Positions 8,514 to 16,694 of a stretch of DNA of 64,000 bases are shown piece by piece (the stretch's first letter is position 1; each line of letters opens with the position of its first letter). The notes beneath the pieces were generated by a model, which saw nothing but the letters and a program-made list of their open reading frames with translations, was not told the DNA's origin and ran no database searches. Source of the stretch: an uncultured SAR86 cluster bacterium. GTDB lineage: Bacteria; Pseudomonadota; Gammaproteobacteria; Magnimaribacterales; Magnimaribacteraceae. The position numbers and the translations under genes were made by a program. The stretch lies in NCBI GenBank assembly GCA_902542325.1, contig CACBUE010000005.1, positions 1 through 64,000 of the forward strand, written 5' to 3'.

Positions 8514-9737
8514 ATGAGCGGACCATTTAAAGGAGTAAGAGTACTTGAATTGACTTCTACAGTATCAGGACCTTTTGCTGGAATGATGCTTGCTGATCAA
8601 GGTGCCGAGGTTATAAAGATTGAGCCACCTGGTATAGGAGACCTTGCTAGATTCATGGGAACCATTAAAGATGGCATGGGGGCCATGTTTTCTACTCTAA
8701 ACAGAAACAAGAAATGTATTTGTTTGGATTTCAAAAATGAGGAAGACCTATCAATTTTAATGGAGCTAGTTTCAACTGCTGATGTGTTAATCGAAAATTA
8801 TAGGCCAGGTATAGTTAAAAAACTTGGAATCGATTATGAGACTTTAAAAAAGATTAAGCCCGATTTGATATATTGTTCTATATCAGGTTACGGTCAATCA
8901 GGGCCCTATAAAGAAAAGAAAGTATATGATCCATTAATCCAGGGAACAGTTGGAATTCCTCATGCTCAAAATAGTGAATTTCCTGAATTGATAAGAACAA
9001 TCATTTATGACAAGGTCACTGGATTAACAAGCGCCCAAGCAATTTCAGCTGCCCTATACCAGAAAGCTAATGGAGAAGGCGGTCAATATCTTCCAATATC
9101 TATGATGGAATCTGCTCTCTACTATAATTGGCCTGATCTCATGATGAATTATACATTTGACGAGGGCGGTCTAAATTTAGGTGAACTGGCAGATCTATTT
9201 GAGGTTTATGAAACTAAAGATGGAGGAGTGGTTTTGATAATTATTGCAAATGATGAAGTATTCACAAAATTTTGTGAGGTTTTTAGCCTCTCATTACACT
9301 TAGATGAGAAGTACAATAATCTTGTCTCTAGAATTATCAATAAAGAAGAATTAACAGAGGAAATAAATAAAATTACCAGAAATCTATCTAGCAAAGAACT
9401 CGAGGATAAAATGGACGATGAAGGAATCTCAGCTTCACTTTGCAATGATTTAAACAAAGTTCATCTTGATCCTCAGGTTATTGAACAAGGTTCGATTGTT
9501 GAAATAGATCATCCTGAGTTAGGCAAAATGAGAATGCCAAAACCTCCAGCAAACTTAAAAGGCCAGAAAGAGTTCCCAAGAACTCTAGCACCTATTCTTG
9601 GCTTTAATAATAGGCAAATCCTTGAAGAGCTTAAGGTTGGTGATGATATAATAAAGAGAATGGAAGAAAGAGAGAATCAAAACAGGATGTTGATAAAAGC
9701 AATGATGGACGCTCAAAATCAATCCCAAAATGATTAA
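8514..9737 (+). CDS. CaiB/BaiF family (class III) CoA-transferase
   Basis: 407 residues from the ATG at 8514, chosen because GGGGGAG lies just upstream and the N-terminus then matches the family (MSGPFKGVRVLELTSTVSGP). Conserved blocks include MLADQGAEVIKIEPP, NYRPGIVKKLG and SGYGQSGPY. An Asp at residue 139 (VYDPLIQG) sits where class III CoA-transferases place the nucleophile that forms the acyl-aspartyl intermediate. Unlike the gene at 6322 it lacks the GHD/GDF racemase pattern, so it should move CoA between carboxylic acids, for example from a dicarboxyl-CoA donor. Acceptor unknown. Its last codons overlap the ATG of the next gene. Confidence 0.85.
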   Translation: MSGPFKGVRVLELTSTVSGPFAGMMLADQGAEVIKIEPPGIGDLARFMGTIKDGMGAMFSTLNRNKKCICLDFKNEEDLSILMELVSTADVLIENYRPGIVKKLGIDYETLKKIKPDLIYCSISGYGQSGPYKEKKVYDPLIQGTVGIPHAQNSEFPELIRTIIYDKVTGLTSAQAISAALYQKANGEGGQYLPISMMESALYYNWPDLMMNYTFDEGGLNLGELADLFEVYETKDGGVVLIIIANDEVFTKFCEVFSLSLHLDEKYNNLVSRIINKEELTEEINKITRNLSSKELEDKMDDEGISASLCNDLNKVHLDPQVIEQGSIVEIDHPELGKMRMPKPPANLKGQKEFPRTLAPILGFNNRQILEELKVGDDIIKRMEERENQNRMLIKAMMDAQNQSQND

Positions 9738-10188
9738 ATCATTCTTTGATTTACTATTTACCGTTTTAGTTGTAACAATACTAGTTGTAGTTGTATCTAC
9801 ATCTAGTAATCTTCTGTGGCTTAATTCTATGAATATGCCGATTGATTTTAATTTAGTAACTTCTACTTTCTTAAAAGATATAGTCGGTATGAATTTTAAC
9901 TCTCAGATACCACTCTATCTGCTCATTTCAGTACCCTTAATTCTGTTTTTATTTTGCACAAAAATAATATCAGAAAGATTTTTAACAAATAGGATATTTC
10001 CTTATGTTCTCTCCGGAGGAATATCTATGCTCTTATTAATGGTTCTCTTGCCATTCGCCCTTGATAACTTGGAACCTATCTCTGGATCTAGAACAAATAT
10101 CGGTAAGTTGTGTATGACAATATGCGGTTGCCTCGGTGGGTATTTATATGGTTTTAGACAAATTAGGAATGTTGATAATGAAATATAA
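9730..10188 (+). CDS. Integral membrane protein of unknown function
   Basis: 152 residues with four hydrophobic stretches at roughly 5-28, 62-80, 90-113 and 122-140, joined by short loops; no catalytic motif is visible. I do not recognise a family. The gene overlaps the CoA-transferase by 8 nt on the left and the PQQ-dehydrogenase start by 11 nt on the right, so it belongs to the same transcript. It may be a lineage-specific membrane subunit or anchor; a role with the downstream periplasmic dehydrogenase is only a guess from position. Confidence 0.6.
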   Translation: MIKSFFDLLFTVLVVTILVVVVSTSSNLLWLNSMNMPIDFNLVTSTFLKDIVGMNFNSQIPLYLLISVPLILFLFCTKIISERFLTNRIFPYVLSGGISMLLLMVLLPFALDNLEPISGSRTNIGKLCMTICGCLGGYLYGFRQIRNVDNEI

Positions 10189-11275
10189 GCAACTTGCGTT
10201 AGTTATACTCATATCAATACTATCTGTCTTTCTTCGGTCTGAAGATGTTGATTACAATTACACAATAATTGCTGAAGGACTTGATAGGCCTTGGAGTCTT
10301 GCCGTTATCGATGATCAAAATATTATTTTTACAGAGTTATCTGGAAATTTAAGGCAAATAAAAGATGGTAAGTTACTCTCTACTCCAGTAGCTGGCACGC
10401 CTGAAGTGCTTTTCAAGGGACAAGGTGGTATGTCCGGTGTTGTTTTGGATCCAGATTTTCAAAATAATAAAGTTTTGTATTTGGCATTTTCTGCGCGTGA
10501 TGAAGGTGCTAGGACTAATACATTAAAAGTAATCAGAGCAGTCCTTTCTGATAATGAGCTTAAAGATGTAAATGAAATCTACAGCGCTTTTCCTTCTCGA
10601 AATACCGCTCTTCATTATGGAGCTAAAATGGCATTTATGGATGATGGTACTTTGCTAATTACTAATGGTGATGGTTTTAACTACCGTGAGAAGGCTCAAA
10701 CATTGGATAACCATTTTGGAAAAATTGTTAGGATAAATTCAGATGGCTCTTTGCCAGAAGGTAATCCTTTTTCAGATGATCCAAATGCTCTTCCTGAGAT
10801 CTGGTCTTATGGACATAGAAACCCTCAAGGCATAATAAATTACAAAGGAGAGATTTATGGTTTGGAGCATGGTCCAATGGGTGGAGATGAAATAAATGTA
10901 ATTAAACCAGGAAATAATTATGGTTGGCCTGCCATAACTTATGGTAAGGATTATAACGGTTCAGTTATTTCTCCATTTACTGAGATGCAAGGTATGGAAC
11001 AACCTATTAAATACTGGGTACCCTCTATAGCACCTTCAGGAATGATGCTTTATGACAAAGACTTATTCCCTGAATGGAAAGGAAGTATATTTGTCTCGTC
11101 AATGAAACCTGGAAGCGTTAGAAGATTGGAGCTTAAAGAGAATAAGATTATTCAGGAACATATAATTTTCGATGATTTAAGTAGGATTCGTGATATCGCA
11201 TTTCTTCCAAATGGCTCAATACTTCTAGCAACTGATGGAAGTGGAGGAGAGATAATAAGTGTACAACCAAATTAA
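10178..11275 (+). CDS. PQQ-dependent aldose sugar dehydrogenase (soluble glucose/sorbosone dehydrogenase family), exported
   Basis: 365 residues from the ATG at 10178; this start gives a clean signal peptide (MKYKQLALVILISILSVFLR) and overlaps the upstream stop. Family blocks are RPWSLAVID near the mature N-terminus, the active-site HYGAKMAF histidine, SYGHRNPQG, and HGPMGGDEINVI followed by GNNYGWP, which make up the PQQ and calcium sites of the six-bladed propeller (YliI/sGDH-like). The enzyme oxidises aldoses to lactones in the periplasm and passes electrons to the respiratory chain; it needs externally supplied or endogenous PQQ, and no pqq genes are in this window. A membrane protein lies on each side (9730 and 11285). 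Confidence 0.87.
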   Translation: MKYKQLALVILISILSVFLRSEDVDYNYTIIAEGLDRPWSLAVIDDQNIIFTELSGNLRQIKDGKLLSTPVAGTPEVLFKGQGGMSGVVLDPDFQNNKVLYLAFSARDEGARTNTLKVIRAVLSDNELKDVNEIYSAFPSRNTALHYGAKMAFMDDGTLLITNGDGFNYREKAQTLDNHFGKIVRINSDGSLPEGNPFSDDPNALPEIWSYGHRNPQGIINYKGEIYGLEHGPMGGDEINVIKPGNNYGWPAITYGKDYNGSVISPFTEMQGMEQPIKYWVPSIAPSGMMLYDKDLFPEWKGSIFVSSMKPGSVRRLELKENKIIQEHIIFDDLSRIRDIAFLPNGSILLATDGSGGEIISVQPN

Positions 11276-11284
11276 GGAAAGAAT

Positions 11285-11659
11285 ATGTGGGCAAGGATAA
11301 TTCCAGGAATCATAGGTTCAATTATGATCTTAACTGCTTTCAATTGGATAATAGATCCATCTTCAGCTGCAGCAGGCCTATCTATGTCTTTATTACAAGG
11401 AGAAGGGGGTAATACTCAAATAGGTGATTTCACCTCTTTCTTTTTTACTGCTGGCATTATGGCCATCATAGGTGCTTATAGAAATGAGCATACATGGATA
11501 TATGCCACCGTATGTCTTCTGGGTTCAGCGGCTATATTTAGAATTTATGCAGGTCTTATGCACGGAACTGAATTCTTAATGTCAGCAATTTTTTTCGAAA
11601 TCTTGACTTCGATATTATTAATAATCAGTTTAAAAAAGATTAAATCAACAAATCAATAA
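11285..11659 (+). CDS. Small membrane protein, DUF4345-like
   Basis: 124 residues with four TM helices (about 4-24, 45-62, 70-90, 97-117). The pattern of an early IIDP motif after helix 1, an acidic-glycine loop and an R-Y/A-G-x-x-x-G helix resembles DUF4345-type proteins, but the match is by eye only. Start at ATG 11285 is preceded by AAGGAAAG. It follows the dehydrogenase by 9 nt and ends the operon; the next gene has its own leader. No function can be assigned. Confidence 0.6.
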   Translation: MWARIIPGIIGSIMILTAFNWIIDPSSAAAGLSMSLLQGEGGNTQIGDFTSFFFTAGIMAIIGAYRNEHTWIYATVCLLGSAAIFRIYAGLMHGTEFLMSAIFFEILTSILLIISLKKIKSTNQ

Positions 11660-11774
11660 GCTTGTAAGTTTATAAATAACAATACTAGGATATTGGAAGA
11701 TCTAACTCTAAAAAGTTGGTTAGTGATTCTTTTAGTTTGTGATAAAGTCACGATAAATTTTAAAAGGAATAACT

Positions 11775-12629
11775 ATGAAATTTAAAGGGACTGATTCTTA
11801 CATTTCAACTGAAGATCTTAGTATGGCAGTCAATGCTGCAGTAGAGCTTGAAAAGCCATTACTAATTAAAGGTGAGCCAGGAACTGGTAAAACTATGCTA
11901 GCTGAGCAAGTTGCCGAATCACTCAATATGCCATTAATCGAGTGGCATATAAAATCTACGACAAAAGCTAGACAAGGCCTTTATGAATATGATGCTGTAA
12001 CTAGACTAAGGGATTCACAACTTGGGGATGAACGAGTAAAAGACATCTCTAACTATATTCAAAAAGGAAAAATGTGGGAGGCTTTTACCTCCGATGAAAG
12101 AGCAGTTTTGCTTGTTGATGAAATTGATAAGGCAGATATTGAGTTTCCAAATGACTTGTTACAAGAGATAGATCGTATGGAGTTTTATGTTTATGAGACT
12201 AAAGAGACAATTAAAGCTGTTCAAAGACCTTTAGTGATCATTACTAGTAATAATGAGAAAGAACTTCCTGATGCTTTCCTGAGAAGATGTTTCTTCCACT
12301 ATATTAACTTCCCTGATAGACCTACAATGGAAAAAATTGTAAAAGTCCATCATCCTAAGGTTAAAAAAAATTTAGTAAAAGATGCCTTAGAAATTTTCTT
12401 TGATATCAGAAAAGTTCCAGGAATGAAGAAAAAACCTTCTACTTCTGAGTTAATCGATTGGTTAAAGCTTCTGATGGCTGATGATATCCCTGATGAGATT
12501 TTTAAAAATAGAGATCCCTCTAAAGCAATACCACCTTTATATGGTGCACTCGTAAAAAACGAACAAGATGTTCAATTACTTGAAAGATTAGCATTTATGG
12601 CTAGAAGGGAAGGTAATACTAGTTCTTAA
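11775..12629 (+). CDS. MoxR-type AAA+ ATPase
   Basis: 284 residues. Walker A is GEPGTGKT (residues 33-40), Walker B is LLVDEIDKAD (~113-122), sensor 1 is ITSNNEKELPDAF with the arginine finger pair LRRCF following. This is a short single-domain MoxR ATPase with a small C-terminal helical domain. MoxR ATPases work as chaperones with a VWA-domain partner to insert metals or activate enzymes; the partner is the next gene, overlapping by 1 nt (TAATG). The 115-nt leader upstream holds an AAAAGGA ribosome site 7 nt before the ATG. The client enzyme is unknown; candidates include metal-dependent enzymes elsewhere in the genome. Confidence 0.9.
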   Translation: MKFKGTDSYISTEDLSMAVNAAVELEKPLLIKGEPGTGKTMLAEQVAESLNMPLIEWHIKSTTKARQGLYEYDAVTRLRDSQLGDERVKDISNYIQKGKMWEAFTSDERAVLLVDEIDKADIEFPNDLLQEIDRMEFYVYETKETIKAVQRPLVIITSNNEKELPDAFLRRCFFHYINFPDRPTMEKIVKVHHPKVKKNLVKDALEIFFDIRKVPGMKKKPSTSELIDWLKLLMADDIPDEIFKNRDPSKAIPPLYGALVKNEQDVQLLERLAFMARREGNTSS

Positions 12630-13804
12630 TGTTTATATCTCTTTTTAATACATTAAAAGCTACTGGAGTACCGTGTTCTTTAAGAGAACTCTTGGACTTA
12701 ATTGCTGCTGTAGATAAGAGGCTAGCTTTTGCAAACATGAATGAATTTTATTTCTTAAGTAGAGCTATTCTGGTGAAAGATGAAAAGCACTATGACAAAT
12801 TCGATAGGGCTTTTGATATTTACTTTAAAGGAATTGAAAGCATAGATGATATTTTAGAAATGTTAATTCCAGATGAATGGTTGAAAGCTGAATTTGAAAA
12901 GCACCTGACTGAAGAGGAGTTAAAGGAAATTCAGTCCTTAGGTGGTCTGGAGAAACTGCTTGAAGAGTTCAAGAAAAAACTCGAAGAACAAGAAGAAAGG
13001 CATGAGGGTGGCAATAAACAAATAGGAACCGGAGGTACATCTCCATTTGGAAATTCTGGCGAGAATCCAGAAGGTATTAGAGTTGGTGGTGAGGGAGGAA
13101 AAGGAAAAGCAGCTAAAGTTTGGGAAGCCAGAGACTTTAAAAATCTTGATGATGATGTTGAGCTCGGTACTAGAAATATGAAAGTTGCTCTCAGAAGACT
13201 CAGAAAATTAATTAGAGATAGTGCTAATGAAGAGTTTGATTTAGATAATACCATTAGTTCAACTGCTAAAAAGGCTGGCCTATTAGATGTTAAATTTCGT
13301 CCTGAAAAAAGAAATGCTGTAAAAGTGCTTGTTTTATTTGATGTGGGTGGTTCTATGGACCCTCACATTAGAGTTTGTGAAGAATTATTCTCTGCTGCAA
13401 AAACAGAATTTAAAAATTTAGAATATTTCTATTTCCATAACTTTATATATGAGACTGTATGGAAAGATAACAGAAGAAGACAAAATGAAAGAGTTTACAC
13501 AGAAGACATAATTCATAAGTATTCAGCAGACTATAAAATTATTTTCGTTGGAGATGCAACTATGGCTCCATATGAAATCACTAATCCTGGTGGAAGCATT
13601 GAGCACTGGAATGAAGAGGCAGGAGCTCTATGGATGAAAAGAATGGTAGGTATATATGACAAATTAGTTTGGCTAAATCCTGTACCTAAGGAACATTGGG
13701 AATATAGTGCATCTGTCGAACTAACTAGAAGCCTTGTTGAAGATAATATGTTTCCTTTAACTATAAGGGGTCTTGAAGAGAGTATGGCTTATTTGAGTAA
13801 GTAA
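12629..13804 (+). CDS. VWA domain (CoxE-like) partner of the MoxR ATPase
   Basis: 391 residues. The N-terminal ~110 residues form a helical region seen in CoxE/YehP-like proteins. A charged, glycine-rich linker follows (~125-165, with GGEGGKGKAAKVWEAR). The C-terminal von Willebrand A domain begins with VLVLFDVGGSMD near residue 230: the MIDAS motif is DVGGS, matching DxGxS with Gly in place of the usual serine in the middle. It is translationally coupled to the MoxR ATPase and is therefore its likely substrate-recognition partner. Cytoplasmic, no signal peptide. The client cannot be read from the sequence. Confidence 0.85.
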   Translation: MFISLFNTLKATGVPCSLRELLDLIAAVDKRLAFANMNEFYFLSRAILVKDEKHYDKFDRAFDIYFKGIESIDDILEMLIPDEWLKAEFEKHLTEEELKEIQSLGGLEKLLEEFKKKLEEQEERHEGGNKQIGTGGTSPFGNSGENPEGIRVGGEGGKGKAAKVWEARDFKNLDDDVELGTRNMKVALRRLRKLIRDSANEEFDLDNTISSTAKKAGLLDVKFRPEKRNAVKVLVLFDVGGSMDPHIRVCEELFSAAKTEFKNLEYFYFHNFIYETVWKDNRRRQNERVYTEDIIHKYSADYKIIFVGDATMAPYEITNPGGSIEHWNEEAGALWMKRMVGIYDKLVWLNPVPKEHWEYSASVELTRSLVEDNMFPLTIRGLEESMAYLSK

Positions 13805-13807
13805 CTC

Positions 13808-14737
13808 ATGAAAGCCCTTTCCATCTCTAATTTAAAGAAGGAATATGCTGGAGGCTTACAAGCCTTGAAAGGTATTGATTTGGAAGTCAGTCAAGGTGAT
13901 TTCTTTGCATTGCTCGGACCAAATGGTGCAGGAAAATCAACAACAATAGGAGTTATAAGCTCACTAGTTACCAAAACCTCAGGCCAAGTAAAAATTCTAG
14001 ATATAGATATTGATGAAAACCACTCCTTAGCAAAAAAGAAACTCGGTGTAGTAGGCCAAGAAGTTAATTTTAATCAATTCGAAAAAGTTGGCGATATAAT
14101 CAGGAATCAAGCCGGTTATCATGGGTTGAGTTTTAAAGAAGCCAGAGAAAATGCCAAGTACTACATGCAGAAGCTCGATATATGGGATAAACGTAATGAG
14201 CAAGCCAGAAAACTCTCTGGAGGTATGAAAAGAAGGGTGATGGTTGCGAAAGCCTTAGTAAACAACCCTGAACTTTTAATATTAGATGAACCAACTGCTG
14301 GAGTGGATATTGAGCTTCGTCGATCTCTTTGGGATTTTCTAACTGAAATCAATAACGAAGGAACTACCATAATTTTAACCACACATTATCTTGAAGAAGC
14401 TGAGAGATTATGCAGGAACATAGCGATAATAGATTCAGGAGAAATTGTTGAAAATACAAGCATGCAAGAACTTTTAACGCGCTTGGAAGAAGAAACATTT
14501 GTCTTTGATCTTAAAAACCCTCTACAAACATTACCTGATAATCTTGAATACCAAGCTGTTTTAGAAAACCCACAAAAACTTAAAGTAACTATTGGAAAAG
14601 GCCAGGGTCTTAATACTATTTTTGAAGTTTTATCTAATTCTGGAATTCAAATATCAAGTATGAGAAATGATACAGGTCGTTTAGAAGAATTATTTATGGG
14701 GCTAGTTGACTCAAACTTAAATGGAGGAGAGAGATGA
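13808..14737 (+). CDS. yadG: ABC transporter ATP-binding protein (YadG-like)
   Basis: 309 residues. Walker A GPNGAGKST (residues ~38-46), Q-loop VVGQEVNF, signature LSGGMKRR (~136-143), Walker B LLILDEPTAGVD and the H-loop TTHYLEEAE are all intact. Length and sequence match E. coli YadG, the ATPase of a type-2 exporter. A C-terminal ~80-residue regulatory region follows the ABC domain. Its stop overlaps the permease ATG (ATGA), giving a coupled pair. The physiological substrate of YadGH is not known. Confidence 0.88.
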   Translation: MKALSISNLKKEYAGGLQALKGIDLEVSQGDFFALLGPNGAGKSTTIGVISSLVTKTSGQVKILDIDIDENHSLAKKKLGVVGQEVNFNQFEKVGDIIRNQAGYHGLSFKEARENAKYYMQKLDIWDKRNEQARKLSGGMKRRVMVAKALVNNPELLILDEPTAGVDIELRRSLWDFLTEINNEGTTIILTTHYLEEAERLCRNIAIIDSGEIVENTSMQELLTRLEEETFVFDLKNPLQTLPDNLEYQAVLENPQKLKVTIGKGQGLNTIFEVLSNSGIQISSMRNDTGRLEELFMGLVDSNLNGGER

Positions 14738-15522
14738 CTCCATTAGAGCAATATAGAGCACTACTGACAATTTTATACAAAGAGATCCATAGGTTTATGA
14801 GAATTTGGACACAAACTCTTATTCCGCCAGCTATCATGATTATGCTTTATTTTGTTATTTTTGGAACGCTCATTGGTAAAAGAATTGGACAAATGGGAGG
14901 ATTCGACTACATGCAATTTATGATCCCAGGTTTGATCATGATGTCGGTCATAAGCAATTCTTATTCTAATGTCGTCTCTTCTTTTTTCGGTCAAAAGTTT
15001 GCAAGAAGTATTGAGGAGTTATTAATTACTCCATTACCTCACTATTTAATTTTACTTGGTTGGGTTCTTGGAGGAGTTGCCAGAGGACTTTTGGTTGGAG
15101 CAATAGTTACGATTGTATCTTTATGGTTTTACGATTTGTCAGTAAATAACTGGACTTTGAGTATATTTGTAGTCATTTCCACATCTATTCTGTTTTCATT
15201 AGGAGGATTTTTAAACGCTCTTTTTGCAGAATCGTTTGATGACATATCAATTATTCCAACCTTTATAATGCAACCGCTAATCTATCTTGGCGGAGTTTTC
15301 TACTCTATTCAATTATTACCTTCTTTTTGGCAGACAGTTTCATTGGCTAATCCAATTCTTTATATGATTAATGCTTTTAGATACTCTATTTTGGGAGCCT
15401 CAGACCTTGAGGCTCTTGGGTTTTCAATTAACTATGCAATTTTTATGATTATTGGATTTATAGTTCTTTTTGCTTCTATTTGTTTATGGTTCCTGCATAA
15501 AGGACGTGGTATCAGAACTTAG
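14734..15522 (+). CDS. yadH: ABC transporter permease (YadH-like, ABC-2 type)
   Basis: 262 residues with six TM helices. Near-identical blocks to E. coli YadH are present: YKEIHRFMRIWTQTLIPP at the N-terminus, YMQFMIPGLIMMSVI, IEELLITPLP, GGVARGLLVG, SFDDISIIPTF, YLGGVFYSIQLLPSFWQ and a C-terminal KGRGIRT. It pairs with the preceding ATPase to form an inner-membrane exporter. The gene ends 3 nt before queF, so the operon probably continues into tRNA-modification genes with no obvious functional link. Confidence 0.88.
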   Translation: MTPLEQYRALLTILYKEIHRFMRIWTQTLIPPAIMIMLYFVIFGTLIGKRIGQMGGFDYMQFMIPGLIMMSVISNSYSNVVSSFFGQKFARSIEELLITPLPHYLILLGWVLGGVARGLLVGAIVTIVSLWFYDLSVNNWTLSIFVVISTSILFSLGGFLNALFAESFDDISIIPTFIMQPLIYLGGVFYSIQLLPSFWQTVSLANPILYMINAFRYSILGASDLEALGFSINYAIFMIIGFIVLFASICLWFLHKGRGIRT

Positions 15523-15525
15523 ATA

Positions 15526-16323
15526 ATGGACAATACAATCCTAGGCCAAAATTCAATCATTCCCTTGCAATATGATCCTGCGATTCTTTCACCAATAAGC
15601 AGATTAGATTCTAGGATAAAAAATGGTTTAAATGAATTTTCTGATTTTCATGGTAGGGATTTTTGGACTTCCTACGAAACTTCATGGCTGAATGATGTAG
15701 GCATTCCTCAAAATAAAATTCTCAATATCTCATATGATTGCAACTCAAAATATTTTGTGGAATCAAAATCTTTAAAGTTATATTTATACTCTCTTAATAA
15801 TAAAAAATTTAAATCCCTAGATACTCTAAGAGATCTAATTAAAGATGATTTAGAGAAAGCATTGAAGACAGAAGTTGATGTTGATTTAGATATGTTACCA
15901 AGATCAATCTCAGACAGCTCAGCTTCTATAGATGAAGAATATCTAGAGAAGATGGATTCGTACCCAAACTCTCAAGTAATTCAACCAGGTGAAAAAGAAA
16001 ATACTAGCGAATATTTGTCATGCAGTCTTTTTAGAAGTTTATGCCCTGTTACCTCTCAGCCTGACTGGGCAACGATATATATTTCCTATAATGGAAACTC
16101 TATTCAACATGATGGGCTTCTTCGTTATCTGCTTTCCTACAGAAATCATCAGGGATTTCACGAGGAGTGCGTGGAAAGAATTTTCACAGACTTACTGAAA
16201 AGGTGCAGATTGAAAGACCTTTCAGTAAGGGCAAATTTTCTTAGAAGAGGCGGAATTGAAATTAATCCAATCAGAACGACACCAAATTTTAACATTGAAA
16301 TTACAAGAGATATTAGACAATAA
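15526..16323 (+). CDS. queF: NADPH-dependent 7-cyano-7-deazaguanine reductase (unimodular-long QueF)
   Basis: 265 residues, the length of the two-T-fold (YqfB-like, proteobacterial) QueF. The family motif ESKSLKLYL lies at ~residues 77-85. The catalytic cysteine is Cys173 in LCPVTSQPDW, with Asp180 as the general acid; a matching FHEECVERI substrate-binding block follows. The enzyme reduces preQ0 to preQ1 in queuosine biosynthesis. It sits 3 nt downstream of yadH and 10 nt upstream of slyX. Confidence 0.93.
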   Translation: MDNTILGQNSIIPLQYDPAILSPISRLDSRIKNGLNEFSDFHGRDFWTSYETSWLNDVGIPQNKILNISYDCNSKYFVESKSLKLYLYSLNNKKFKSLDTLRDLIKDDLEKALKTEVDVDLDMLPRSISDSSASIDEEYLEKMDSYPNSQVIQPGEKENTSEYLSCSLFRSLCPVTSQPDWATIYISYNGNSIQHDGLLRYLLSYRNHQGFHEECVERIFTDLLKRCRLKDLSVRANFLRRGGIEINPIRTTPNFNIEITRDIRQ

Positions 16324-16333
16324 ACTTTTATAA

Positions 16334-16534
16334 ATGAAAGATTCAGAAGGCAAAAGATTAAATGAATTGGAAGCAAGAGCAACCTTTCAGGAAGATACTA
16401 TAGAAAAGCTTAGTAAAGAATTGAGCATTCAGCAGAAAGAGATTGTTTTATTAAAAGAAGAATTAAAGTCTTTAAAAGAATCTAACGAAAAGAATATTAT
16501 TGAAGATACAGCTGAAAAACCTCCACATTACTGA
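16334..16534 (+). CDS. slyX: SlyX-like coiled-coil protein
   Basis: 66 residues. A heptad-patterned coiled coil spans ~8-50, and the protein ends in PPHY, the terminal motif of the SlyX family. SlyX is a small cytoplasmic protein of unknown function often found near fkpA or tRNA-related genes in gammaproteobacteria. It closes the plus-strand operon before tRNA-Ser. Confidence 0.8.
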   Translation: MKDSEGKRLNELEARATFQEDTIEKLSKELSIQQKEIVLLKEELKSLKESNEKNIIEDTAEKPPHY

Positions 16535-16548
16535 TAAACAATTTGTTA

Positions 16549-16578
16549 TTCAGACATTTCTATAAAAAACACTATAAT
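16549..16578 (+). promoter_or_regulatory. Probable promoter of tRNA-Ser
   Basis: A perfect -10 box TATAAT lies at 16573-16578, with a weak -35 candidate TTCAGA at 16549-16554 (18-bp spacing). Transcription would start near 16585, eight nucleotides before the mature tRNA. The bases just after the -10 (GCCGC) are GC-rich, as in stringently controlled tRNA promoters. Confidence 0.6.
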
Positions 16579-16592
16579 GCCGCAACAAAAAA

Positions 16593-16682
16593 GGAGAGAT
16601 GGCAGAGTGGTCGAATGCGCACGCTTGGAAAGCGTGTAAGGTGTCAAAGCCTTCGAGGGTTCGAATCCCTCTCTCTCCGCCA
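16593..16682 (+). tRNA. tRNA-Ser(GGA)
   Basis: 90 nt including an encoded CCA. The acceptor stem is GGAGAGA/TCTCTCC, the anticodon stem-loop CACGC-TTGGAAA-GCGTG gives anticodon GGA at loop positions 34-36, a long variable arm follows (class II tRNA), and the T loop is GGGTTCGAATCCC. It reads UCC and UCU codons. Confidence 0.97.
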
Positions 16683-16694
16683 TCATGAAATTAT

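Noticed and set aside
12931..13254. 107-codon minus-strand frame antisense to the VWA gene
   Set aside because: Serine/proline-rich translation mirroring the charged linker on the other strand; no independent support.
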